Positions 33,781 through 46,638 of a stretch of 64,000 bases of DNA are shown one piece after another. The notes beneath the pieces are model-generated. The model ran no database searches, was not told the origin of the DNA, and was given only the letters and a program-made list of their open reading frames with translations. Position numbers and translations under genes: made by a program. Each line of letters opens with the position of its first letter. Within the stretch, counting starts at the first letter, position 1. Where the stretch lies: NCBI GenBank assembly GCA_035578175.1, contig JAQMRL010000001.1, positions 185,143,283 through 185,207,282 on the forward strand, written 5' to 3'. The stretch is from Catonia carolina (lineage: Eukaryota; Arthropoda; Insecta; Hemiptera; Achilidae).

Positions 33781-34255
33781 TCATTCACACTACATCCTTC
33801 ACCATCACCTTTCTGGATCACATCTGGAATTGTATCTCCAATTGGATTCGTCCAATTACACGGTTGACAACCCGACAGTCAAACATGGCAGTTCTTTTGA
33901 GTATAAATAATCCACCGCCTGGACGCGTTCAGGGAAGACGGCACTCGGATACGGTGGGCCGTCGCTTGAAAGATAATGACATGGCAGAATGCCTGGGAAC
34001 CCTCAATCCAAATGTATCCAGAGACGAGAAGAGAAGACCATCCTAAAGGAAAAGAGGATAACCCAACTGCCTTTCAGAGAGAGAAGACAGCCGAATGCAG
34101 CTGTAGCAGAGAGATTGAGAGCCACCAGGTCAAGGAATATGAAATTGATGTGGGAACGAAGAAAACAACAGTGTGGTGCCACAACTAACTCCTCAAGGAA
34201 CGCATGTCCATGAGTGACTTGAGTGCTCCAATTGGGGCGTAAATTTAAAAAAAAA
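33781..34255 (+). mobile_element. Probable retroelement 3' end with poly(A) tail
   Basis: A GC-richer block (CCACCGCCTGGACGCGTTC and following) ends in an A run (34247-34261). Overlapping short frames are basic (RRLKDN, RERRQPNAAVAERLRATR). It resembles the truncated 3' end of a LINE or processed transcript; no motif identifies it. In smo intron 7. Confidence 0.4.
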
Positions 34256-34421
34256 AAAAAAGCCTAATAAATTGTCTTGGAAAATTAATAATTTTCTTTG
34301 TACACCGAAACTTCCATTCCGGCCACTTTTTTTAAAAAGCGCTATTTTGGCTCCAAGTAAAGATAAGGAAATGATTTTTGAACTGAACCATGTATTTTTA
34401 CAACAGTAGACTTCCTACATT

Positions 34422-35736
34422 TACAAGGTTTGTTCAAAAAATAACGGGAATTTTCGTTTTTTGAAAAAAATATTTATTTATTCATCTACATTAATATTGT
34501 CGCCTTCAAAGTAGTCCCCTTCGCATGTAATACACTTGTGCCAACGCTTTTTCCAATCCTCGAAACACTTCTGAAACTCGATCTTTGTGATAGCTTTTAG
34601 CTCTTTCACCGATTCGCTTTTAATGTCATCTATGCTTGTAAAACGACGGCCTTTTAATGGTCTCTTTATTTTTGGAAAAAGAAAAAAGTCACATGGAGCC
34701 ATGTCTGGCGAATATGAAGGCTGGGGCATCGTTACAGTTTTGTTTTTGGCCAAAAATTCACGAACAAGCAATGAAGGGTGAGCAGGTGCATTATCGTGGT
34801 GCAAAAGCCATGAATTGTTTTGCCACAAATCCGGGCGTTTTTTTCGGATTGCTTCACGCAAACGGCGTTGAACTTGTAGGTAGTACTCCTTATTGATTGT
34901 TTGACCTTGTGGCAAGAATTCATGATGCACTATGCCATTAAAATCGAAGAACACAGTGAGCATAACCTTCACATTCGACTGCACTTGTCGAACCTTTTTC
35001 GGTCTTGGCGATCCAGAATGCCTCCACTGGGACGATTGAGCCTTAGTTTCGACATCGTATCCGTAAACCCATGTTTCGTCACCTGTTATAACACGTTTGA
35101 GTAGATCCGCATCGTTGTCGACTTCATTTAGTGACTCCTGAACAACTTCCATTCGCCGCTGTTTTTGTTCGAAATTCAACAATTTTGGAACAAATTTTGC
35201 TGCCACACGTTTCATATCCAAAACATCCGAAAAAATTTCATGGCATGAGCCAATCGATATGTCAACATCATCACTGACTTCTCTGATTGTGATTCGGCGA
35301 TCGTTCATAACCATTTCTTTCACTTTTTTCACGTTTTCATCGGTTGTTGATGTGCTTGGATGTCCGGGTTGTTCGTCATCTTCAACGTTTTCGCGGCCAT
35401 CTTGGAAACGCCTTTACCACTCATAAATCCTTGTTTTACTCATAGCAGACTCACCATATGCCTTTGTTAACATTTCACACACTTTATTTCATTTTACACG
35501 CAAATTTAATACAAATTCTTTGATCCATTTTTTTTAACAAACAAAAATAGCCGTGCTCGAAAAACATGTCTAACCTTAGCGGCTTCCACTTAAGAACTAA
35601 GCAATGAATATTGCTGAAAATTTTATCGTATGTCAGGGGCATGTGTACCAACATAATAAAAAAAGAACTTTTACAATCGGACTATCCAAACCCGCGAAAT
35701 TTAAAAATTCCCGTTACTTTTTGAACACACCTCGTA
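34422..35736 (-). mobile_element. mariner element, full length
   Basis: 34424-35734 (1311 bp), flanked by TA at both ends. Terminal inverted repeats about 32 bp (left CAAGGTTTGTTCAAAAAATA, right inverted CGAGGTGTGTTCAAAAAGTA, both then ACGGGAATTTT). Minus-strand transposase. In smo intron 7. Confidence 0.92.
34478..35527 (-). pseudogene. mariner transposase, N-terminal lesions
   Basis: A 284-codon open stretch (34478-35332) holds the whole catalytic domain: ITGDETWVYGYD, LLHHDNAPAHPS, YSPDMAPCDFFLFPKIK, the D,D34D triad of mariner. Upstream, the N-terminal HTH is readable (AYGESAMSKTRIYEW) but is cut by in-frame TAA codons at 35414-35416 and 35484-35486 and a shift near the start, so no full-length protein is made. 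Confidence 0.9.
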
Positions 35737-35940
35737 TTTACTTGTCCAATCAGTAAATATGCTGCACTGATTCCTCTAAACAGAATAACATCATCTTCAT
35801 CCATCTTGAAAACACAACAGAAGTGATGAGGCACGAGTGTGGACAGGTGAATGGCACGCCTCTAAGCGCATGCAATAAGGCAAGTGTTGAAACACTTTGA
35901 AAGGTACATCGAAAATGAAAGCGCACAAGTGTAGACATAC

Positions 35941-36018
35941 CTAATGAGGTCTAGTCTTTTACAGACTCAGGCTGACTATTCCTGAAAGAGTATGGTCAGA
36001 CATTAAACCAAAAAAAAA
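35941..36018 (+). repeat. SINE 3' fragment
   Basis: GAGGTCTAGTC then AGACATTAAACCAAAAAAAA, the 3' part of the tRNA-derived SINE family. Confidence 0.4.
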
Positions 36019-36531
36019 CCACTGTCTAGTATTCAAATCCGTATCAAAGTAACTACTTACACTAGAATTTGATATAGGAACTTTTGTCTCCAAAAATCAG
36101 CTGTTAAACAGCTGATTCATGGCAACAACTTTAGCTCTACACCAACCCGGTTGGCGCATTCAATTTAAAGCCACAATATTAAATATTTCACTTAAATTAA
36201 AAAATAGTAACCCGACATCATGAAAGAAAACTAGAAAATAAGAAAGTAAACTACTGGTAATAAATGCAATGTTATAAATAACACTGTTCTTACACAAGCA
36301 AATTAACAAGAAATATTGGAGCTAGCATTAACTATAAACTAACAGGTGCTGTAATTTATTGAGGGAGATGTAAAATACAAAATTTATGGGTAATAATAAA
36401 GTACGCGGTGGAAAAAAGAAGGAGTTACGAGAGGAATAGGGTAAGAGGATAAGGAAGGAATGGAATGTAAGGCTCTTATGTGATAATAAGGCATTAAAGA
36501 AGCATGCATAATATTCATTTAAAAATCTTAC

Positions 36532-36733
36532 ACAATATATCTGCGAAAACTTTCTTTCCATGAAGATGAATGTCTGAATTCATATATATGACAAACAAAT
36601 GATGTTATTGCAATAACAAATATAAGTAGAGAGAAAAATCCCATACGTACAATAGCCTCTCTTATCTTGGCACTGGCACGTTCAGGTATAATCTCTTGAC
36701 TTCTGATTTTCAATCGGATTAGAGTTAGCAGAC
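36532..36733 (-). CDS. smo: smo coding exon 7: intracellular loop 3, TM6
   Basis: Acceptor TGTGTACAG, donor GTAAGA, phase 1 to 2. Encodes LLTLIRLKIRSQEIIPERAS, the TM6 segment GFFSLLIFVIAITSFVCHIY and WKESFRRYIV, whose last codon is completed by exon 8. Confidence 0.95.
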
Positions 36734-37944
36734 CTGTACACAAAAAAAGTTACTTATAACTTTTTTAAGGATACATTATAAAATGTATAGTTCAATAATC
36801 TTCTAAGAAACATTTGCTAACATTTCTATGTGAAAACTTTCTACTATAGAAAAAATATAAATTTAATGATATTACCAGTTAAATTCTAATTGATCTAAAT
36901 GTTAATTAGTTTTAAAAGGCTCTCTTAATGAAAGGGCACTAATCACAACAAAAAATTATCTTTTTTAACAAAAACTACATATAAAACACCGAAAGTAACA
37001 CATCTCAGACTTGGCTCTTAAAAAAATAAAACCGAACTAAAAATAGAATTTTAAATTGGCACATTATGTCAACAATATCAATGTAACACTACAACATACT
37101 TCAACAATCTCAGGAACAGTTTTCACATCCTAAACTTGCCATAAAAGGTACAGATGGGTTTCCAAACATCACTAGGTGAATAAAAATACTGGAAGTATTA
37201 GAATATAGATGCTGGATGTGTTATAACTGCATCTTTGGGAAAGTATAGCAATAATATTAATTGCTGTAAATTAGTACCCTATCTTTACCTCTTAGGCACA
37301 AGTTATCATAATTAAAATGTTTTACGATGATACTCGGTACAAATGTACTTAATTTAAATTTTATAAGTGATCAGGAAGTTACAAAAATATTAGGAATAAG
37401 TGAGCGATTCAGTGAGGACTCTCATATTGTATAAAAATAATTATAATAAAGAATAATTAACAAAACAAATAGACTGAAAAAAAATATCTAACAAAGTCAA
37501 AAGAATAAAGAGTTTAAGAGGAATACTTCAAGGACAAATTGAAACAAACAATAAACACAGCATAAAAGATCACAACTGTTTAAAGAGAAATGAGTTTAGA
37601 AAAAGAGTGAACAGATTAGCTCCGTAAAAAGGAGTAAGAAAGAAAGTGAAATAATCAGATAAAGAAAAAAGAAAAGGTCAGAATGAATTAAAGAACTTCT
37701 TAGAACAAGAAAAATGCAAGAGAGAAATAGGGAGAATTAATTTGTTAAATTTTTGTGGGTAGTCATTTTGGCTTTTTGCAATAAAAAAATATTTCATTTA
37801 CTTTTTTAACAATGTCGTAAAATGCTGAAACAGTGGATTTATAATAAATAAATTCAAAAAATAATAAGAGAAAAATCCCATATGTACAATGGTCTCTCTA
37901 GTTCATATTGTAGTGTATTTGCTTTTGTACGGTTTTTTATTTTT
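36734..37944. other. smo intron 6, right-hand part, nothing identified
   Basis: A/T-rich, purine-rich around 37480-37740; no frame or repeat ends. Confidence 0.45.
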
Positions 37945-38079
37945 ACTTTCTCTTGCCTATATGAATACCTATATACGAAGGAAAGTATTGTTTTCATGTC
38001 GATTTTTCAAAATCGAGTTTTCACCGGATCTATACGTTTTCAGACCCCCTGAACCCAAAAAACATGTTTTTAGCGATTG

Positions 38080-38116
<37 letters not shown>

Positions 38117-38884
38117 CAAAATATCTCAAGAACGGAACATCGTACGAACTTGAAACTTAAGTTGCATACCACTACCGGACCCGACACGAACATTTTCATC
38201 AAAATCGGTCAACCAGAAGTAGTAGTTTATTCATGTAATTTTTCACTTTTTTGTGATTTTCTCAAAAACTGGTCCTACGATTTTTTTTAAAATCGCCTCA
38301 TTTACTTAATTTTTTATTCTCTAAAAGATAGGGTAGGCGCCATGTTTGCTGAAATTCTTGGTGAGGGCGTTTTTACGTAAAAAAAAGTGTTTTTTAAGAT
38401 TACGGCTTTAATATTAATTTTAGAGCAAAAATGTATATAATAAAAGTTGTAGAGAATTTGAAAAGCTACAACTTTTATTTCAAACATTTTTTTGTATAAC
38501 GCTTAGTTTAGCGGTAATTAGCGATTTTCTGTTTTTTCTCACGAAAACGTGAAAAATCGATTTTTTTAAGATTTCGGCCTTAGTATGCACTTAACGACAA
38601 AAGTGTATATAATAAAATTTATAGAAAATTAAGAGATCTACAACTTTTATTTAGAGAATTTTTCTCTACAGAGCCTAGTTTAGCGTGAAAGTGTGATTTT
38701 CCGTTTTTTTTAAGCCAAATTGAGTTCGATTTTCATTTTGCGTCATTCACTCATGATTAAAATAAGGTTATGTTTTTGAGGTTAGTTTTTGTTTATTTCT
38801 AATATTTTATTAATAATGTTAGGTTTATTATTAATTATTTGCATTGGCAAGAGAAAGTTGTGTGAGTGTTTCACACCAGATTTT
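37945..38884 (+). mobile_element. HINE-like element, near-complete (copy G)
   Basis: ACTTTCTCTTGCCTATATG at 37945, (TG)n about 38083-38114, GAACGGAACATCGTACGAAC, 3' GGCAAGAGAAAGT (38846-38858), perfect stem-loop GTGTGAGTGTTTCACAC (38860-38876), then CAGATTTT. With copy A the best-preserved copy. Confidence 0.75.
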
Positions 38885-38887
38885 ATA

Positions 38888-39005
38888 TTCTACTGATATT
38901 CACATTAAGGCTAATGCAGTCGGTGAAAAGTGAGGGATGAAAAACTGCCAGATCGAGAATCAAACCCAGGACCCTTGGCACAGAAGCCAGTTGTGCTGAT
39001 CTATA
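38888..39005 (-). repeat. tRNA-derived SINE copy, inverted
   Basis: GCTAATGCAGTCGGTGAAAA, then the box-B complement GAGAATCAAACCCAGGACC and a decayed head, directly next to the 3' end of HINE-like copy G. Confidence 0.5.
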
Positions 39006-40499
39006 GTACAGAGCAAGAAAGCATTGCTATGGAGTAACATTTTTTTATAACTCATTTTAACAGATGTGTTTCGTTTCATGACCTCCTGAAGCCAAGAATG
39101 TTGTTTCAACAAAAGATGTATGTCTACATGCATAACCTTACGATTAAAGAAACAAAAATCAAAATTTCTTAGAAATGGCTTGAATGACTTAAAACTATTT
39201 AAAGTCAATTTTTTAGAATTTTTCTATTTTTTTAAAATTCTATTAAGTTACTACATTTTGTTAGTCCATTCTATTAGCATCTGGGAGAAGTCAAGGGGAC
39301 TACAGTCAATCAAAAAGTTGTTTTTCAGAATTAGATACTTGCTTTTTAAAGCCAAAAAGAAAAAAAATTAAGTTGTACAACATTTTATGTGAATATCAAA
39401 ATCATTTCTTCAAAATTTACTGACATGTACTTAACAACATAACAAAAATAATGGAAAATTAGAAAGTTTTAGCTTTCCTATTCAAAGCTTGTAATAACTG
39501 CAGTTTAAATTTTTTTAAATAACATAACCAAAAGAAAGATTAGGTAACCAATAAAACCCATATTAATATTGGTTCATTCATTTTCAAACCATTCTACAGT
39601 GCTGATTACATAAGGCTATAAAATAATAAACCAATTCATTTAAACCATGTTGTTTAAATTTACTTTTAGTGTTTTACTAAATTATGGAGACAGGAGCATA
39701 TCTATCGATCTAAGAGTAGAATATGATATTGTTGAGAACTGAATAAAACCTAGCATAGCTAATAAATCAAGCATAGTTTGTCACAACTCATGTATTTAAA
39801 TGTCCTTGAAGCCCTAGGTAATGTTCCTTTTCCATTTAGACACTTAATAAATTATCATATATGGTTCAAATTTTTCTTGTTCAAACATAACTATTTTAAA
39901 GTTACAATCAATGAATAAAGATAAGTAGGTAATTCATGATACAATTTTTTGTTTAGTATTTAACTGCTACAAAATTATATCTATAGATAACTTATATTAA
40001 TTATACATTACAATAATTACATGAGAACGCATTTCAAAAATAATTTGGTACAATACTTGAGGTAATTATTTAATCCATATTTTAAAGAACACATCAGCAT
40101 GCAACCTAAACAGAAACATTATGAAACTTACCATTAAAACTCCATGATCAACTGCACAGATTAAACAAAAAGCAATAACATTATGTTAACCTTCAATTTT
40201 AATTTAACAGAACAAAAATACTAAACCCTAACAATAATAAAATGAGATTCTACCCATTGAGTCAGAGGGAATACCAAATCTGTTAAGTGTTTTAGACATG
40301 GAAAGGAAATAAAATATTGATTAAAGAACGCAAGCTAACATAACTATGGAGATTTAGTTTTAAAAAAGTACATACAAAAACACCTTAATGTAAAATAATA
40401 AACTGTTAATTTGATAGTTACAAGTAACCTCAGAACCTGTGCAATATGCAAGACTTACAGTTTTGAATTTTAATTTTTTTGAAAATACTGTACTGTTAA

Positions 40500-41380
40500 T
40501 ACGAGGGTCATTCATAAAATAAGGTTCCCTAAGCTGCCGAGACAGAATGCGATGTGCTGGGAGAAATCTGGCAACACTGTCTTACTTATCAGCTCTCCCT
40601 CTCTTTTTCCGCACCACTCCCGCCTCGCTGCGTCGATCAGTGCCGGCCTAGCAGCCTTCAAAGATGGAGCTCCCTATCGCTATAACCGCCAGATGCAAAA
40701 TTCATGCAGTGATACGTTTTTTAAATGCAAAACAGATTTCACCTATTGACATTCATCGTCAGTTAATCGAAGTTTATGGCGAAAACTGCATATCTGTTCA
40801 ACATGTTCGGAAATGGTGTAGAGAATTCAGTGAAGGCCGCACGGAAATTCACGATGAAAACCGAAGCGAACGGCCTTCAGTTTCAGATGGAATTGTCGAA
40901 AAAGTTAAGACAATATTGCTTGAAGATCGGAGAATCACCATTAACGAACTTGCTTTGCGTATTCCTGAGACGTCCAACACCACAATCCGTAAGATTTTAA
41001 CAGAAAAATTAGACTATCACAAAATGTGTGCGCGGTGGGTACCGCGAATGCTCATGTCTCACATCAAACTCAACAACTGCTGACAGATTTTGGCTGAACT
41101 GTTGTGCCCCACCCCCCTACAGCCCGTACCTAGCCCCAAGTGATTATCACTTATTCCCAAAATTAAAAGAACACTTGGGTGGCCTACGCTTCAGTACCAA
41201 TGATGAAGTCAAGGAAGAGGTTACTCGATTCCTCAAAGGATTGGCGGCAGAATTCTACAACATGAGGATAGAAAAGTTGGAGCATCGTCTGCAAGTGTTT
41301 GGACAGAAACGGCGATTATGTAGAAAAATAGCGTAAGTTTTAAAAATCATGGGAACCTTATTTTACGAATGACCCTCGTA
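40500..41380 (+). mobile_element. mariner element with internal deletion
   Basis: 40502-41378, flanked by TA. Terminal inverted repeats about 28 bp (left CGAGGGTCATTCATAAAATA, right inverted CGAGGGTCATTCGTAAAATA, both then AGGTTCCC). The plus-strand gene keeps the N-terminal HTH part (40664-41070: FLNAKQISPIDIHRQLIEVY, CREFSEGRTEIHDENRSERP) and then jumps to the C-terminal third-Asp block (YSPYLAPSDYHLFPKLKEHL). The first two catalytic blocks are deleted between about 41060 and 41110. In smo intron 6. Confidence 0.85.
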
Positions 41381-42002
41381 GCATACCAAAGTAATATCAT
41401 CGAGTGATGCTTAAAAATGAGAGCACCTAAATGAACAAACACAAGAAAAGTAACACTGGTAAAGTGTAATAATATAGAAACACTCTTTTCAGGTAAAATG
41501 GAATTCCAAAATAACAAAAATTAAAGAAACACGAGTTTATTACAGAAGTAGTTAATATGCTATAATGTACTAACAAAAAATCATTAAAATGAATTAAGAG
41601 ATTCAATATTTACTGTAAACTAAATGAGTTTTACCATAAACAAGGTCTCATTCAACAATATTTACTCAACAATGTATTACTTCTCTTTTTAGTAATACAA
41701 CAAGAAATGTAATTTTGTAACAAAGAGTGTTTAATTCTCAAGTATGTTTCACATGACAATCAAATTGAAGGTGCCACTTTATTTTAGATATTTAAGATGA
41801 TATGACACCTCCAGATTTTTTAATTATAAACAAAAATGTATGACACATTTTCATTTTTTTAGAAGAAAGCCCCTACTAATAACAACACATTTTTCTGGAT
41901 GAAAATTGTTCTCTAATAATACAAATTTTTGGCCTGTAACAAATTGTATTATGTTGAGAGATGATGCCTTGGCTTGTGTGTAAATACTGATAATAGGTGA
42001 TA

Positions 42003-42090
42003 TGAAAAAATACCATACCTGACCGAGAATTGAACCTGGGAGTCCAGCATTAAAGCCAAATGCGCTGATCACCATATCAATGGGCCAGCC
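42003..42090 (-). repeat. tRNA-derived SINE fragment, inverted
   Basis: GAGAATTGAACCTGGGAG (box-B complement) and CATATCAATGGGCCAGCC (box-A complement), in correct order. In smo intron 6. Confidence 0.5.
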
Positions 42091-42486
42091 AAAAATTCAG
42101 GAAAAAAAATACTGTCCTCATTAACAGATTGAAAAGCTTGATAAGTATAAAAGTAACAATAATATTGTTAATATGTCCATAAAAGGGCATGTTCAGTGAG
42201 GTGGACAGAGACTCGAGGCGTGTCAGATTCCACATCAGGACATCCTGGGACATGATGCACTTCTGAGGAAACTACCAAAGCACCAAGGTTAAAAATAAAC
42301 AAATCTGAAAACAGGAAACACCTGGGGGGAAGAGAGGAAATAGCAACACAGGCAATGCATAAGGGAGTACTGGGCAAAGATCAAAACCAGAGTAAGATAC
42401 AGTGGAAATGATATGGTCCTTAGTTGGCTGAACCGAAAAAATACAAATATATTAAATAAAATAATGATATTAGCCTAATAACTCAC

Positions 42487-42711
42487 CTTTTAATAAGAAA
42501 TATCCACCAACTGAAAGTGCAATGAAAACTGGAATAAGAAGCAAGGTGATTCTGTACACATGATTTATGTAACCGACAAAGCATATCCCAACCACACTAT
42601 TGCCATCAATCTCACCTAATGCCATTGTCGTTATCGTTAATATCAAAGGAAGAGACCAAGCAACAAGATGAAAATATGCTCCTTTCTTATCCATACGTTC
42701 CTGGATCTTTC
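42487..42711 (-). CDS. smo: smo coding exon 6: TM4-TM5
   Basis: Enters in phase 1 after an A-poor T tract and AAG acceptor; donor GTGAGT, phase 1. Encodes KGAYFHLVAWSLPLILTITT, DGNSVVGICFVGYINHVYR and SVGGYFLLKG, covering TM4, extracellular loop 2 and TM5 (to residue 475). Confidence 0.95.
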
Positions 42712-43085
42712 CTTAAAAAAAAAATTGTATCTATCAAAACAAAAAGATAAAAATCCCTTTCATGGGACATCTCATGGCTGATGGCAATTTTTGAAAACCT
42801 TACCTTTGACTTACAGTAAAAACCATTAGTGATTTCTGTGCCTACTGTTTAAGAAGAATCGAATGACACTATTTTTGTTTCCGAATTCTGACTTTGGTTT
42901 CTTATCTTCTGGTTTTGGGGCAATTCCAATCGAAACTTCAAACGCAACTTAGGTTCACTAACTTTTGGTGTAAATTACAAATCCGAAAACTGTTTGTTGC
43001 TATCTCTTGTAGTTTCTAAAATCTAGGTGTAATGGACAAAGGAAAATGATAAATGACAATTTTAAAAATTGCTATCAATTATTAT

Positions 43086-43575
43086 ATACTGTCGCCGACT
43101 GCCCTACCAATATTAGCGCCTGCAGACGGTCCCAGAACCTGACTGCTGTGCAGAGCCAACAGTGCCTCCCCTCCACTATGAAGTGGACTCGCCAGAGGAG
43201 TATTTAAGTCACCGTACTGGCCCGCGAGAGACACTCTCTAAACAACTCTCAACCGGAGAAAAACAAGGAAGAAGAGCTCCTGACCGAAGAGAACCATCTC
43301 GGTCGCCCTATCGGCAGACAGTCTACACCGACCTGATACTACAAGGCTCTGAGGGCCACCACTGTCGCTGAGCGAAGGCTAGGCCTGAACCCGTTAGCTG
43401 TGTCATCACTCTTTGGGCTCCACTTCCGACCACCAATAATGGCCCTTCTCAGGACCATCTCGAAAACCCTAACGGTCTTTTTCAGGACCCCCAACAAATA
43501 AAACGGTTTTTCAGGGCCACTAAACTAACAAAAAAGGTTTTGCCATGTGTTGTCGGTCCGGGTTGGTGACAATAC
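43086..43575 (+). mobile_element. Solo LTR with 4-bp target duplication
   Basis: 43090-43571 begins TGTCGCC and ends GGTGACA, an imperfect inverted pair with TG...CA ends, and is flanked by direct repeats ATAC (43086-43089, 43572-43575). It is GC-richer than its surroundings, has a TATTTAAG TATA-like box near 43200 and AATAAA near 43496. LTR recombination has removed the internal region. A 4-5 bp duplication suits Ty3/Gypsy or related families. In smo intron 5; orientation by promoter/polyA order. Confidence 0.8.
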
Positions 43576-44270
43576 ATGAGGAGAGACAAAAAGTTTTTTT
43601 TTCATGCAAAAGATAGTTCTATCTATTACAATATTTGTCAGTTTATACTGGCAACGTAAGGAAACTCAATGTGTGTATGTGAGGCATACACATCTGTGAA
43701 TATAAAAAAAAAATACATACTAATTACACTAGAAAATGGCAGCTGTATTTTTAGTATATTGTACAGAAATGTTTCAATAGCCAAAAGAAATTGCTGATTA
43801 CAAAGTAATTATTACAGAATATTTACACTCATTATTACTGATTACACTACTACTACTGATTACTCTTATTATATAAAATTGTCAGATTGTGAATGTTATT
43901 TGTCAAAATATTAAAAATTATTTCGATTTTTCAGACTAACATAATTTTTAGAAAAATTGAGGCACAATCATGTTTCATCCTTCTTAAACCATATTCTTTA
44001 GCTTTCAAAGATACTTGATCAATGCAGAGATGAATGTTTGTGTCATATTTTCTGATTAACAGGTCATTTACCTTTTAAATAACACTTACAGTTCCACACC
44101 AGCGACAGATATAATTTTTTTTAAATTAACTGAAAAATACAAATAAACAACAAAAAATAAGAATTTACTAGAAAATAACAAGTCTAATTTTTTTTAAAGA
44201 GAGATAATGGTAAATTAAGTAAAATCGCTAGAAAAAATATTTAGATACTTCACTAGTGACATTTTCTTAC

Positions 44271-44389
44271 CAAGTGCTTGAAATGAAATATCCCAGGCAT
44301 ACATGAGAATAACAAACCAAACAATTCCAGCCATAAGAAAGTAGTAAACTAATACAAAAACTACAACGCACGACAAGTTCTCACCAGCA
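44271..44389 (-). CDS. smo: smo coding exon 5: TM3
   Basis: Enters in phase 2 (AG|T, Ser) and leaves in phase 1. Encodes [20 protein letters not shown] and [18 protein letters not shown], the TM3 region, whose vertebrate counterpart is ETLSCVIIFVIVYYALMAG. Confidence 0.95.
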
Positions 44390-44884
44390 CTGAAAGAGAA
44401 AAAACACCAATGACAATAATATTTCCTCAATAAAAAAAACCAACTTAACAACTTACAATCATAAACTGGAAGTTTACATTTAAGTATGGTAAGACAAAAA
44501 ATATGAGCAAAATGTATTATCGACCTTTCTATGAATTAATGCGATTGTCACAAACATACAACACTGACGAATTAAGTTGGAAATTTTTCAAACCAAATAG
44601 TTCACAAATTAAAAATTTTAAATCAAATTAAAAACATTAAATTTTAGATTTTTAAATACTAAATCACTCTACATTTAAAAAAATGTATGGCATTAATGTA
44701 AACCATTTTAATCTCAGTAACTGCAAAAATGAGATTTCTTAGATAAAACCTGTGAACCTAATTACCAATTAGTGGCAATCACATAAAATCATCTAGATCT
44801 GAAAATTTCACTTCCTGGATGCATTATTCAAAAGATACTGAGTACTACATAGAAAGGACACGGTACATCAACATTCCACCACAA

Positions 44885-45790
44885 TTTAACCCTCTGATTC
44901 TCTTCTTAGTGTGCCAACTCCATCCCTGAAGATTGACTACAACTCTGGTAAATTCCTCTCTATCATGAAGACCCACAAAAGATTGTGCGTACTCATGTTT
45001 GTCTACTCTCTAACATTCTTCAACCAAAAGCATTTCCTTTACCCAATTCTTTGTTTGTCCTCAACTTTATCCTCAAGAAAGAGTCTTAGAAGCTCATACT
45101 TATCAACTCTCAGTAATGATATACATGGTAGGATGACCAATGTAGGCTGTCTTTCTTCTTTAGATAATGCTCGTTCAACTCACAGTCCACATCCAAACAT
45201 ATCAAAACATTCCTCAACCAAACATAATTAAAAATACACGGATTAATCTACAAATAAAAAATCAAACTGAAAGAAATCCAATACAACAAAAACGAAAAAA
45301 GTATAACAATTAAAATGTTTAAATAAATAAAAAAAACTAAATATAGAAAAAGCTATCAATAAACAGATCCAAATTCTTAAATAAAAAAGACGTTGCTTCT
45401 TAAGGAATCATGTACTGCATACTCGCAGTCCTTGGTTCCATACCATTTAGCAGAACCGAGTTGATTGATGTTATTACAAACATATAGATTATATTATTAA
45501 CAAGCAGATATGCTTTATATTAAAAAACACTAGCCTAGCCATTTCAATAAGAGCTCTTATTTTCACTCCATATCTGCAGTAACCCAACCTCTTAAATTTT
45601 TAAATTTGTTAACCTATCTGATCCTCAATAATTATGTTGCATAGATAGTGAGGACCTCCCTGACCACCATTAACTTAGTTTTCAGTAGACTTATTTTTAG
45701 ACCAAGAGCCTTTCCCCTCTTCAATAGCTCCACACCCATCAAGTGTTGAAGTCCATCTGCAGAAATGATTGTATCATCAGGATTTGACTT
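44885..45790 (-). pseudogene. LINE reverse transcriptase fragment, heavily decayed
   Basis: On the minus strand a patch SDDTIISADGLQHLMGVELL (45680-45790), just downstream of the YADD box, then LGLKISLLKTKLMV. Toward 44900 come patches RIG-RK-WLKNVRE and HNLLWVFMIERNLPEL that match the C-terminal layout of the LINE at 49541. Many stops. In smo intron 4. Confidence 0.6.
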
Positions 45791-46494
45791 ACGCGAGGGA
45801 TGCGTTCTGCAAAATCATCGCAACGTGAAATTCGTGTAACTTGGATTGTTCAGTTTAACCTTAAAATATTCGCTAATTGTCCGTACCATTCAAATCCACT
45901 AATTGTCCGTAGTATCGATTCACTAACCCAGTCATTCCTTTTACGTTCTTACCGTCTGCATTAACAGATATTGCAAAACAGTCAGACGTAAAACAAACAA
46001 AAAAATTTATGTTCTTTGATTTATAACCCCTTTTGTAAATTTTCACGACATCTAACTTTCCCTTGGACGAAATCACTCTCTATTTTTATAACTTGTTTTC
46101 AAACTCACACTGTACGCAAAGTAACAACAAAAACAAGAAAATAAAAGACCTGCAAATTTTAGCACAATTAAAATCACTAATAAATCTACGCAACCTTGCA
46201 CGATCGATATTTCTGACGCACTAAACAGTACTAATGTTTAGAACAAAAGCAAATCAAGGTAAAATAAAATTCCACTGTAAAAATGGGGGGGGGGGCAACT
46301 ACGGTACCGGTTTCAAGAGGAATTAGGAAAACAATGGTCATAAATGTAAACATCCGTAAGATAAGAATAACTACTGTACACAATAGAGGGCTAATATAAA
46401 TTAAACCTTTATTGTGAAGATAACCCCATTAAATTATGTTCAACAAAATTGCGCAAACGTGAATTTGCGTAAGTCAAGATCTTACTGTATCTTA
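45783..46494. mobile_element. Candidate pogo/Tigger-type MITE
   Basis: TTGACTTACGCGAGGGATGC near 45783 is mirrored by CGTAAGTCAAGATCTTACTG at 46466-46488. The GACTTACGCGAGGG end is of the style seen in Tigger-like elements. A SINE tail (45938-45990) and a G8 run lie inside. No frame. Confidence 0.45.
45938..45990 (+). repeat. SINE 3' tail fragment
   Basis: CCGTCTGCATTAACAG and CAGTCAGACGTAAAAC, the characteristic 3' end of the local SINE family. Confidence 0.5.
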
Positions 46495-46638
46495 TGTTGT
46501 TAAGAAAATATACTCTATTCAAATGAATCGCATCAAGAGCATTTTTAAAAAGCTAGCTTAAATAGTAAATATTTTAACATTACTTACACATTGCAAACTA
46601 GAACTTAAGCAATAACATAGATTTTTAAAAGTACCTAC

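Noticed and set aside
37889..38290. Plus-strand frame of 133 codons with poly-Cys/Val
   Set aside because: The (TG)n array of HINE-like copy G read as CVCV; the same artefact appears in copies B and F.
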